Under the pieces are notes generated by a model, which had not been told where the DNA came from, did not search any database, and saw only the letters and a program-made list of their open reading frames with translations. The position numbers were made by a program, and so were the translations under genes. From a virus: a stretch of DNA of 24,897 nucleotides. Below are positions 1 to 5,656 of this stretch, piece by piece; within the stretch, counting starts at the first letter, position 1, and every line of letters starts with the position of its first letter. The stretch is taken from the IMG/VR virus record IMGVR_UViG_3300025305_000130, positions 1-24,897 of that record. One strand, written 5' to 3'.

Positions 1-1
1 T

Positions 2-256
2 GATAATGATATCAATGCCATGCGGAATATGGGTATGGTCCCGCAAGGCTATGTCGTTAACCACTACCTGACAGACACGGATGCATGGTTCGTTAAAACG
101 GATGCTCCTCGCGGATTCATCCACTTTGAACGTATGCCCATGTCTACCAAGATGGAAGGTGATTTTGACACTGGTAACGTGAGGTACAAAGCCCGTGAGC
201 GTTATAGCTTCGGTTACTCTGACCCACGGTGTGTCTTTGGATCACCTGGCGCGTAA
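2..256 (+). CDS. Major capsid protein, C-terminal fragment
   Basis: The frame is open from the window edge, so this is the 3' end of a longer gene; about 84 residues are visible before TAA at 254-256. The visible part carries a segment reading TDTDAWFVKTDAPRGFIHFE, then a stretch ending YSFGYSDPRCVFGSPGA. An aromatic 'YSFGxxDPR' strand followed by a short Gly-Ser-Pro-Gly tail is typical of the end of HK97-fold major capsid proteins in phages, where this region forms part of the P-domain. The gene is followed directly by a strong terminator, as is common after a highly expressed capsid gene. The N-arm, E-loop and any scaffold domain lie outside the window, so the family cannot be refined. The assignment rests on motif recognition and position. 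Confidence 0.75.
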   Translation, partial: DNDINAMRNMGMVPQGYVVNHYLTDTDAWFVKTDAPRGFIHFERMPMSTKMEGDFDTGNVRYKARERYSFGYSDPRCVFGSPGA

Positions 257-263
257 GACTACT

Positions 264-290
264 AGGGGGGAGTTAATCTCCCCCCTTATT
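264..290 (+). terminator. Rho-independent terminator after the capsid gene
   Basis: GGGGGGAG at 265-272 pairs perfectly with CTCCCCCC at 278-285 around a TTAAT loop. An extra A-T pair (264/286) closes it into a 9 bp stem. The stem is followed by a T-rich stretch, TTATTTCT. It starts eight bases after the capsid stop codon. It should end or reduce capsid transcripts and separate capsid expression from the genes downstream. Confidence 0.85.
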
Positions 291-304
291 TCTAGGATAT
301 TCAA

Positions 305-367
305 GCCCTGGCGACTGGCCTAGCAGACGCTTACGAAGACTCTAGGGCGAAACCTTTCGTAAGGAGG
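305..367 (+). promoter_or_regulatory. Candidate pseudoknotted leader covering a Shine-Dalgarno sequence
   Basis: The 89 bases between the terminator and the ATG at 376 are not coding. CTTACGAA (330-337) is an exact inverted match to TTCGTAAG (356-363), and the last three bases of that match are the start of the Shine-Dalgarno sequence AAGGAGG (361-367). Inside the 18-base loop, CTAGG (342-346) can pair with CCTAG (319-323), giving an H-type pseudoknot. Alternatively CTAGGGC (342-348) can pair with GCCCTGG (305-311) with one G-U. Both helices cross the 8 bp stem. The two exclusive partners for the same loop suggest a possible switch. I do not recognise it as a known riboswitch class. The function (ribosome access control, autoregulation or RNA stability) is inferred. 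Confidence 0.45.
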
Positions 368-375
368 TAGTTACA

Positions 376-1149
376 ATGAGTACTACACGTTTTTCTGGAC
401 CAGTCGCATATAGTGGCGCAGTAAATCAAAGTGCCGGTGGCCCATGGTTCACGAACTTACCAATCCAAACAAACCCTGATTATGTTTTCCAGTATGACGA
501 TTTTATTGGCATCGCGGTTGATGGCACTAATGACTGGACCTATTCACAACTTACCAGTGGTACAGGTGCTATTTTAGCTGACGCTGTTGGCGGCTGGTAC
601 GAAATTGCCGGTACTGGATCAGACGATACTGGTGCTTCTATTCAAGGAAACGAAATCTGGGGTCCTGAAGCCAGTAAGAATATTTTCTTTGAAACCCGTA
701 TCGTTACGACAGATGCGGATCAAATGGATATTTTTGTTGGTCTTTGTGAGAATGGCACATTGAGTACATCAGTTCCTTTCGGCACGAATAATCAGATTGG
801 GTTCTTGGTTGCCGATGGTGATGCTTCTATTAACGCTGTTTGTGACAGTGGGGGTACTGAAACTTCCACCGATACTGGTGTTGATTTTGCTGATGGTTCA
901 GTTTCCGGGAGTACGATTAGCGGTGATCGTCGATTGGGCTTTATTGTTCGTGGTACTGGCCAGGTGGAATTTTATGTTGACCGGGCCTTGGTTACAACGA
1001 CTACCGATAATATCCCAACTTCTCAAATGACTACGTGGTTTGCTGCAGTGGCTGGTGAAGCTGCTGCTAACAAGGTCGATTGTGATTATCTCTTGACGGT
1101 AGCACAACGTACCACGGATGGGATGACCATTTACAATAAACAACCGTAA
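376..1149 (+). CDS. Beta-rich virion protein, possibly head decoration
   Basis: This 257-residue protein starts at ATG 376, eight bases after the strong Shine-Dalgarno AAGGAGG. It is rich in Gly, Thr, Asp and Val, with alternating hydrophobic residues typical of beta sandwiches. There are no membrane segments, no signal peptide and no catalytic motif. The stretch from about residue 35 (YVFQYDDF) to residue 235 looks like a single jelly-roll or concanavalin-type domain; phrases such as 'FFETRIVTTDADQMDIFVGL' and 'GFIVRGTGQVEFYVD' match lamin-G-like strands. It lies directly downstream of the capsid gene and under a strong ribosome site, which suits an abundant head-surface or decoration protein. 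That role is inferred from position and composition only; the fold guess is moderate and no family name is offered. Confidence 0.6.
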   Translation: MSTTRFSGPVAYSGAVNQSAGGPWFTNLPIQTNPDYVFQYDDFIGIAVDGTNDWTYSQLTSGTGAILADAVGGWYEIAGTGSDDTGASIQGNEIWGPEASKNIFFETRIVTTDADQMDIFVGLCENGTLSTSVPFGTNNQIGFLVADGDASINAVCDSGGTETSTDTGVDFADGSVSGSTISGDRRLGFIVRGTGQVEFYVDRALVTTTTDNIPTSQMTTWFAAVAGEAAANKVDCDYLLTVAQRTTDGMTIYNKQP

Positions 1150-1159
1150 TAGGTGAAAC

Positions 1160-1291
1160 ATGGCAGAAACTAAATCTGGCGAGTCAGTAAGTAAAAAGTC
1201 ATCGACAAAAAAATCATCTAAACGGCCAACCCCTCCAAAGGGGAGTGCTGAACATAAAGCGATGGTTTTACGTGGAGAAATTAAGGAGTGA
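1160..1291 (+). CDS. Small basic Lys/Ser-rich protein (43 aa)
   Basis: An ATG at 1160 follows AGGTGA (1151-1156) and opens a 43-codon frame ending at TGA 1289-1291, just before the next gene's start at 1297. The product begins MAETKSGESVSKKSSTKKSS and continues with KRPTPPKGSAEHKAMVLRGE. The first 28 residues are almost entirely Ser, Lys, Thr and Pro and should be disordered and strongly basic; the last 15 could form a short helix. The gap it fills is otherwise unexplained, and both its own and the next gene's ribosome sites are well placed, so it is probably real. Its function is unknown. A minor virion or nucleic-acid-binding peptide is possible. Confidence 0.6.
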   Translation: MAETKSGESVSKKSSTKKSSKRPTPPKGSAEHKAMVLRGEIKE

Positions 1292-1296
1292 ACTAG

Positions 1297-1695
1297 ATGG
1301 CTGATACTTTTGTAGAAAAAGTCATTGATGATGGTCCGCGTAAGCTAGTTAAATCTTTTTCTTACACGCACGTTGACACTGGTCAAAGTGCGGTTATGGC
1401 AATAGATGTTTCTGGCTTATCAACTCTCCAGGATGGTACGGCTTGTACTGGAGTTCGTATTAATAAGATATGGTTTAGTACGACAAATCTTGAATTAAAT
1501 ATTTTATGGGATGCCAGTACAGATGTAATAGCGGTAGTGCTACCAACAGATTATCAAGGTAGTTTTGATTTCTCTTCTTTTGGTGGTTTGGTAAATAGTG
1601 CTACAAGTCCTACTGGAGATATTAGATTTACTACAGTAGGACACGCCGCTGGTGATGATTATACCGTGGTCCTGGAATGTATTAAGGAGTTCTAA
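1297..1695 (+). CDS. Hypothetical virion protein (132 aa)
   Basis: It starts at ATG 1297, eight bases after AAGGAG at 1283-1288 within the end of the preceding small gene. The 132-residue product is beta-rich with a conserved-looking N-terminus (ADTFVEKVIDDGPRKLVKSF). The centre reads 'GVRINKIWFSTTNLELNILWDA', and the end has alternating hydrophobics (DYTVVLECIKEF). There is no signal peptide, membrane segment or enzyme motif. Small beta proteins of this type commonly sit between the capsid gene and connector genes in marine phage genomes and are presumed structural. I cannot give a family name. Its stop codon lies one base before the GTG start of the next gene, and its last codons contain that gene's Shine-Dalgarno sequence. 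Confidence 0.65.
   Translation: MADTFVEKVIDDGPRKLVKSFSYTHVDTGQSAVMAIDVSGLSTLQDGTACTGVRINKIWFSTTNLELNILWDASTDVIAVVLPTDYQGSFDFSSFGGLVNSATSPTGDIRFTTVGHAAGDDYTVVLECIKEF
1684..1689 (+). promoter_or_regulatory. Ribosome-binding site that selects the GTG start at 1697
   Basis: AAGGAG lies inside the last codons of the preceding gene and seven bases upstream of GTG 1697. It fixes the start of the membrane protein and indicates translational coupling between the two genes. Confidence 0.7.
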
Positions 1696-1696
1696 A

Positions 1697-1936
1697 GTGG
1701 AGGAGGCCGCTTCATACTTATGGAACGGCCTTCTTACCATAGGAGGTGCGGTTATTGTATTATTTATTAAATCGCATCATTCGAACGTTCAAAGGATTGA
1801 AATCTTATTGAACAAAACGAGAGAAGAAGTAGCCAGAGACTATGTCACAAAAATAGATCTGTCTTCAGATATGGATCGAATTTTTGATCGTTTTGATCGT
1901 TTGGAAGATAAGATTGATTCCTTGATGAAAGGATAA
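1697..1936 (+). CDS. Small membrane-anchored coiled-coil protein, holin candidate
   Basis: I chose the GTG at 1697 (79 residues) because AAGGAG at 1684-1689 sits seven bases upstream; a start 45 bases earlier would run back inside the preceding gene without such a site. Residues 6-24 (SYLWNGLLTIGGAVIVLFI) form one clear transmembrane helix with a short acidic N-terminus. Residues 28-78 are strongly heptad-like (VQRIEILLNKTREEV, then DRIFDRFDRLEDKIDSLM) and should form a coiled coil. This architecture is shared by small phage membrane proteins variously annotated as holins, spanin-like proteins or DUF families. No other obvious holin occurs in the window, although an M15 peptidase gene lies at 19210. 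A structural membrane-contact role is also possible. Confidence 0.6.
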   Translation: MEEAASYLWNGLLTIGGAVIVLFIKSHHSNVQRIEILLNKTREEVARDYVTKIDLSSDMDRIFDRFDRLEDKIDSLMKG

Positions 1937-1958
1937 ATAATCCTTTAAGGAGAGTAAT

Positions 1959-2861
1959 ATGGCAACTTCTGGATCGGTTGATTTTAATCTTAATATGGCC
2001 GACATTACAGAGGAAGCCTTTGAAAGATGTGGCCTGGAACTTCGTACAGGATACGATGCAGCTACAGCCAGAAGGTCCTTAAATATTCTTTTTGCTGAAT
2101 GGGCAAATAGAGGATTAAATTTATGGACAATTGATGAAATCAATCAGACAGTTGCCCAGCTTTCTTCTACTTCATCTATTTCCACTTATCCTGTAGGCAC
2201 TATTACTTTATCTGTTGCGGCTTCTACCTCCTTCAGTGTGGGAGAGACCATCACGGGTGGGACAAGTGCAGTAACAGCAGAGATCATTACGAAGCCTGAT
2301 TCTACTTCAATGACAATTACGGTTCCCAGTGGAACTTTTACTTCAGGAGAGACCATCACGGGGTCTTCAAGTGCCGCTACTACTACGATTTCAGCGGTGC
2401 CTGACCTGACTGATGTACAAGCTACGGTAGATGTACTGGAAGTGGTGGTAAGACGCGACAGTTCAGACATAGGCATAACCCGGATTAACAGATCCGACTA
2501 CTTGAATACTCCCAATAAGACTACTCAGGGAAGAGCTTCTCAGTATTATGTAGATCGTCTCATAACCCCTACTATAACTATTTGGCCAACTCCTGAGAAT
2601 TCCACGGATCAAGTGATTTATTACCGTGTTAAACGGATGCAGGACGCAGATGCTGGAGTGAATACCGCTGATATTCCTTTCCGATTTTTGCCCTGTTTAA
2701 CCGCTGGGTTGGCTTATTATATTTCTGTTAAGAAAGCTCCTAACAGAATAGGTATCTTAAAAGATATTTATGAAGAAGAATTTCAGAGAGCGGCATCAGA
2801 AGATGGGGAAAGAACTGCTCTTCGTTTGGTTCCAACATACGCATCGTTGAGTCTTACATAA
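1959..2861 (+). CDS. P22 gp4-like head-tail connector with an inserted beta-repeat domain
   Basis: This 300-residue protein follows AAGGAGAG and starts at ATG 1959. The N-terminal helical part (residues 14-66) contains EEAFERCGLELRTGYD, then RRSLNILFAEWANRGLNLWT, the signature of the tail accessory/adaptor proteins related to P22 gp4. In phages these form the ring under the portal that seals the packaged head and accepts the tail. The C-terminal part (about 150-300), including 'ITRINRSDYLNTPNKTTQGR' and 'PTITIWPTPEN', completes the usual core. Between them, residues about 68-149 are an extra Thr/Ser-rich beta segment with two copies of FxxGETITGxxSAxxxxI (92-110 and 127-145). The insertion looks like a surface-exposed decoration. 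The next gene starts on its stop codon (TAATG). Confidence 0.7.
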   Translation: MATSGSVDFNLNMADITEEAFERCGLELRTGYDAATARRSLNILFAEWANRGLNLWTIDEINQTVAQLSSTSSISTYPVGTITLSVAASTSFSVGETITGGTSAVTAEIITKPDSTSMTITVPSGTFTSGETITGSSSAATTTISAVPDLTDVQATVDVLEVVVRRDSSDIGITRINRSDYLNTPNKTTQGRASQYYVDRLITPTITIWPTPENSTDQVIYYRVKRMQDADAGVNTADIPFRFLPCLTAGLAYYISVKKAPNRIGILKDIYEEEFQRAASEDGERTALRLVPTYASLSLT

Positions 2862-3376
2862 TGCCTAGATACGCTGCCGGGAAACATGCTCTTGGGATTT
2901 CAGACCGTTCAGGTCGCGCCTATAGAATGAGAAACATGATTATGGAATGGACTGGGGCTTTGGTAGGAAGAGATGAATATGAAAGCAAACAACCCCAACT
3001 TATGCCTCGTCATGTAGTTGCGGACCCTCAAGCATTACGCTTTGCACGACCAGACCGGACGGAACCGGCGGTGGAAGTCCTTTTGGCTTTTGATTCTTTT
3101 TTGACAGGTGATTCCGGGTCAAGTGTTATAACTGTGACGCAACCAGTCCATGGAAGAAGCACGGGGGATCTTGTTCGTTTTAGAAATGTATCGAATTTTG
3201 ACGGATTTACTGCCTCTGCTATACAATACAGTACTGGTTATTCCATCACAAAAGTAAACGACAACCAGTTTAGTTTTGATGTAAGTGATAGTGGATCGAG
3301 TGAAACAGCTAGTGTTGGCAGTGTAAAAGGAGGAGGCACGTTTGCTTCTGCCGGTCCAGTAACAGTGAGTCCATAA
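2861..3376 (+). CDS. Neck/connector-associated structural protein with Ig-like tail domain
   Basis: The ATG at 2861 overlaps the previous TAA by one base. The 171-residue product has two parts. Residues 1-50 (MPRYAAGKHALGISDRSGRA, ending ESKQPQLMP) are a compact basic segment that recurs, as far as I recall, in marine podovirus proteins next to the connector. Residues 77-165 form a beta domain with SSVITVTQPVHGRSTGDLVRF and 'YSITKVNDNQFSFDV'. That second domain is clearly related to residues 97-180 of the tail hub protein encoded at 7976-10255, so both proteins probably display the same module on the virion. No enzyme motif is present. The structural role is inferred from position between two connector-type genes. 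Confidence 0.6.
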   Translation: MPRYAAGKHALGISDRSGRAYRMRNMIMEWTGALVGRDEYESKQPQLMPRHVVADPQALRFARPDRTEPAVEVLLAFDSFLTGDSGSSVITVTQPVHGRSTGDLVRFRNVSNFDGFTASAIQYSTGYSITKVNDNQFSFDVSDSGSSETASVGSVKGGGTFASAGPVTVSP

Positions 3377-3377
3377 A

Positions 3378-4022
3378 ATGGCATATACATTTACAACTCT
3401 TAAAACAGCAATTCAGGACTATGCCCAGAATACAGAAACTACTTTTGTAAGTCAGTTATCACGTTTTATTTTAAATGCTGAAGAACGTATTTTAAAAGAG
3501 TGTCAATTATCTGTTTTTCGGAAGAACACCGCTGGTTCTGCATCAGCTTCTAATAAATTTTTAACAAAGCCCACTGATTTTCTCTCACCTTTTTCTTTAA
3601 GCATTGTTAATTCTTCAAGTAATGAATTTTTGCTTTACAAACATGTTACTTTTTTACAGGACTATACTCCTAATCCTGCTACGACAGGGGCGCCTAAATA
3701 TTATGCTACGTGGGATGATCTTACATTTTTATTAGCCCCCACTCCAGATGAATCCTATGCAGTGGAATTACATTATTTTTATAGACCACCTTCAATTAGT
3801 GAAACTGCTGATGGAACAAGTTGGTTAGGTGATAATGCAGACCTTGCCCTTTTATATGGGTCTTTAGTGGAAGCATACACTTTCATGAAAGGCGACGAGC
3901 AATTACTCAATGTTTATAATGGTCGTTACCAGGAAGCGATACAATGGCTGAAAAATCTTGGCGAAGGAGAAGATACTCGAGACCAATATAGATATGATAA
4001 AGTAAGAAGAGAAGTGGCGTAA
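3378..4022 (+). CDS. Putative head-tail adaptor/connector protein (214 aa)
   Basis: It starts one base after the preceding stop. The 214-residue sequence is predominantly helical at both ends with a beta middle. Residues 1-45 (TTLKTAIQDYAQNTETTFVS, then RFILNAEERILKECQL) and 150-200 (WLGDNADLALLYGSLVEAYT, then YNGRYQEAIQWL) frame a segment rich in Tyr and Pro (HYFYRPPS). This arrangement matches phage connector proteins that bind below the portal and help hold packaged DNA, a family widespread in marine podoviruses. The Leu/Tyr-rich C-terminal helix with 'GDEQLLNVYNGRYQEAI' is especially typical. The exact equivalent in P22 or T7 cannot be named from the sequence alone. The base composition is noticeably A/T-rich compared with the genes around 12000. 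Confidence 0.6.
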   Translation: MAYTFTTLKTAIQDYAQNTETTFVSQLSRFILNAEERILKECQLSVFRKNTAGSASASNKFLTKPTDFLSPFSLSIVNSSSNEFLLYKHVTFLQDYTPNPATTGAPKYYATWDDLTFLLAPTPDESYAVELHYFYRPPSISETADGTSWLGDNADLALLYGSLVEAYTFMKGDEQLLNVYNGRYQEAIQWLKNLGEGEDTRDQYRYDKVRREVA

Positions 4023-4312
4023 TGTTACAAGCTCATGGGGAAGGAGGTCTAGGGACAGTTTCTGTTTTTACTTCAACAGACGGAGGACATAGTCCTGAAC
4101 AAATTGCTGACATGGCATTAAACAGGATTATGCAAGTAAATGAGACGGCGCCTCCTGCAATACGGGATCAAGCTATTGCTCATAAAGACAAGTTGAGAGA
4201 AGTATTGATTTATTATATGCATAGTATGGCAAAGAGTGAACGAACTACTATTTGGGCCTTGATGAAAAAACAAGGCCACAATGACATTGCAGAGATTATA
4301 AGGAGGCTTTAA
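4022..4312 (+). CDS. Small helical conserved phage protein (96 aa)
   Basis: The ATG at 4022 overlaps the preceding TAA by one base (TAATG), so it is likely translated by reinitiation. The 96-residue product has a flexible Gly-rich start and then an all-helical body: PEQIADMALNRIMQV, PPAIRDQAIAHKDKLREVLI and a C-terminal EIIRRL. Similar short helical proteins occur between the connector and tail genes of many uncultured marine phages, where 'GHSPEQIADMA' and a terminal 'IRRL' are recurrent. There is no membrane segment. The function is unknown; an assembly factor or minor neck component is plausible. Confidence 0.6.
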   Translation: MLQAHGEGGLGTVSVFTSTDGGHSPEQIADMALNRIMQVNETAPPAIRDQAIAHKDKLREVLIYYMHSMAKSERTTIWALMKKQGHNDIAEIIRRL

Positions 4313-4313
4313 G

Positions 4314-4823
4314 ATGGCGATTAACCAAGCAATGTGCGGCTCATATAAGAAAGAGATAACCGCCGGAATTCATTTCTGGATGTCTCATTCACGACTTAAC
4401 TCAAGTGTTATTGCAGCAGATACATTTAAGGTTGCGATGTTCACATCCAGCCGCACCGATGCAAATGAAGATCTGACTCAGTACACCGCTACTAATGAAG
4501 TAAGCGGAACGGCTTATTCGGCTGGAGGAGAAGCGTTGGCAAGTGTAACTTTGGGTTTATCCGATAATAGTAGCAGCGTCCCAACAGCATTTCTGGATTT
4601 TGCTGATACAACTTGGTCTACATCTACAATTTCAAGTGCTAGGGTTGCTGTTATTTATAACTCTACGTTGAGTACTGCTGGAACCGGCGGCGATGTAACT
4701 CACGCGGCTAACCCCAGTGTTTGTGTGTTAGATTTTGGAGGTGATAAATCATCAAGTGCGGGTGATTTTACTATTCAATATCCTGCTAACGATGCCAATA
4801 ATGCTATTATTCGTATAGCATAA
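4314..4823 (+). CDS. Conserved phage structural protein of the short tail/fibre region (169 aa)
   Basis: It starts at ATG 4314, one base after the previous stop, with AGGAGG just upstream at 4301-4306. The 169-residue product shows a pattern seen in many phages. It has a short N-terminal helical part (CGSYKKEITAGIHFW) and 'DTFKVAMFTSSRTDANEDLT'. It then has 'TATNEVSGTAYSAGGEALAS', 'FLDFADTTWS' and 'VCVLDFGGDKSSSAGDFTIQ', and ends in 'YPANDANNAIIRIA'. This family is a small beta-sandwich virion protein, presumed to be a tail or fibre-base component. No catalytic residues are evident. Compared with relatives I recall, there is an extra loop near 'SVIAADTF'. Family recognition is good; the exact location in the virion is inferred. 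Confidence 0.65.
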   Translation: MAINQAMCGSYKKEITAGIHFWMSHSRLNSSVIAADTFKVAMFTSSRTDANEDLTQYTATNEVSGTAYSAGGEALASVTLGLSDNSSSVPTAFLDFADTTWSTSTISSARVAVIYNSTLSTAGTGGDVTHAANPSVCVLDFGGDKSSSAGDFTIQYPANDANNAIIRIA

Positions 4824-4833
4824 GGATTATGCT

Positions 4834-5646
4834 GTGGCTGCGCTAACTGGATGGGGGCGTGGCACTTGGGAAAGTGGTACGTGGGGAAGTCCTGCACCAG
4901 TTGAAGCAACCGGAGTAGAGGCTGCTGGGGCGTTAGGATCTGAAACCATCCTAACATCCAGTGTACTCTCTGAAACGGGAGTAGAGGCTGCTAGTGGAAT
5001 AGGAACCGTTACTCCAGGTGTATCTGTTACTATTTCAGCCACTGGGGTTGAGGCCACTGGGGCAATAGGAAGTGAATCGGTTTCAGCGGCTATTACTATT
5101 TCAGCCACTGGGGTTGAGGCCACTGGGGCAATAGGAAGTGAATCGGTTTCTCTTGGGGATACTGCTTCAGTAACAGGAGTTGGAGCAACTGGATCTACTG
5201 GAAATATTATTTTCCTAGCGGATCTTATAACAGGATGGGGGAGATCTACTTGGGGCGACGGTGTTTGGGGTGATCCCTCCGTTGTCGTAGAAACTGGAGT
5301 AGAAGCAGCCGGGGCCATAGGTTCCGAAACGGTGGTAATTCCAGTTACCATTTCAGCAACTGGAGTTTCAGCCGCAAGTGCAATAGGAACTGTCAGTATT
5401 ATCTCTGTTACTGCTATCGCAGTAACGGGGGTAGAAGCAGCCGGAACTACAGGTTCTGAAACTGTTCTTGCTTCTTCCACTATAAGTGTGACAGGGGTAG
5501 AAGCAGCCGCTGTCACAGGATCGATAGGAAAAGGAGTTTCGTTTACTGTTACTGGAGTAGAAGCAATTGGATCAGTTAGCACTCCTATGGTTTGGAGTTC
5601 CATAGATGCTTCGCAAACTCCCAATTGGTTACCAATAGCGGCGTAG
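4834..5646 (+). CDS. Repeat-rich tail/fibre structural protein, internally duplicated
   Basis: Start is GTG 4834; the nearby ATG at 4829 hits a stop after five codons. The 270-residue protein is built from two similar halves. Each half opens with a Trp-rich block (TGWGRGTWESGTWGSP at residues 5-20 and TGWGRSTWGDGVWGDP at 133-148). Each continues with five repeats of the form xxTGVEAxGxxGSxxV. The C-terminal tail (VWSSIDASQTPNWLPIAA) is the kind of Trp-containing end seen on related marine phage proteins. Two of the repeats are identical in DNA over 58 bases. The repeats should make a regular beta structure, probably a spike or fibre shaft. The function as host-recognition or tail decoration is inferred from position ahead of fibre genes. 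Confidence 0.6.
   Translation: MAALTGWGRGTWESGTWGSPAPVEATGVEAAGALGSETILTSSVLSETGVEAASGIGTVTPGVSVTISATGVEATGAIGSESVSAAITISATGVEATGAIGSESVSLGDTASVTGVGATGSTGNIIFLADLITGWGRSTWGDGVWGDPSVVVETGVEAAGAIGSETVVIPVTISATGVSAASAIGTVSIISVTAIAVTGVEAAGTTGSETVLASSTISVTGVEAAAVTGSIGKGVSFTVTGVEAIGSVSTPMVWSSIDASQTPNWLPIAA
5027..5150 (+). repeat. 58-bp perfect tandem direct repeat inside the repeat protein gene
   Basis: Bases 5027-5084 and 5093-5150 are identical over 58 positions with a 66-base period, i.e. 22 codons. Neighbouring repeat units encode similar peptides but with different synonymous codons. The exact match therefore points to recent duplication, slippage or gene conversion within the gene. Confidence 0.9.
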
Positions 5647-5656
5647 GAGAAAAATA

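Noticed and set aside
1652-1696. Upstream extension of the membrane protein to an ATG at 1652
   Set aside because: It would overlap the preceding gene by 44 bases; the Shine-Dalgarno AAGGAG seven bases before GTG 1697 fits better.
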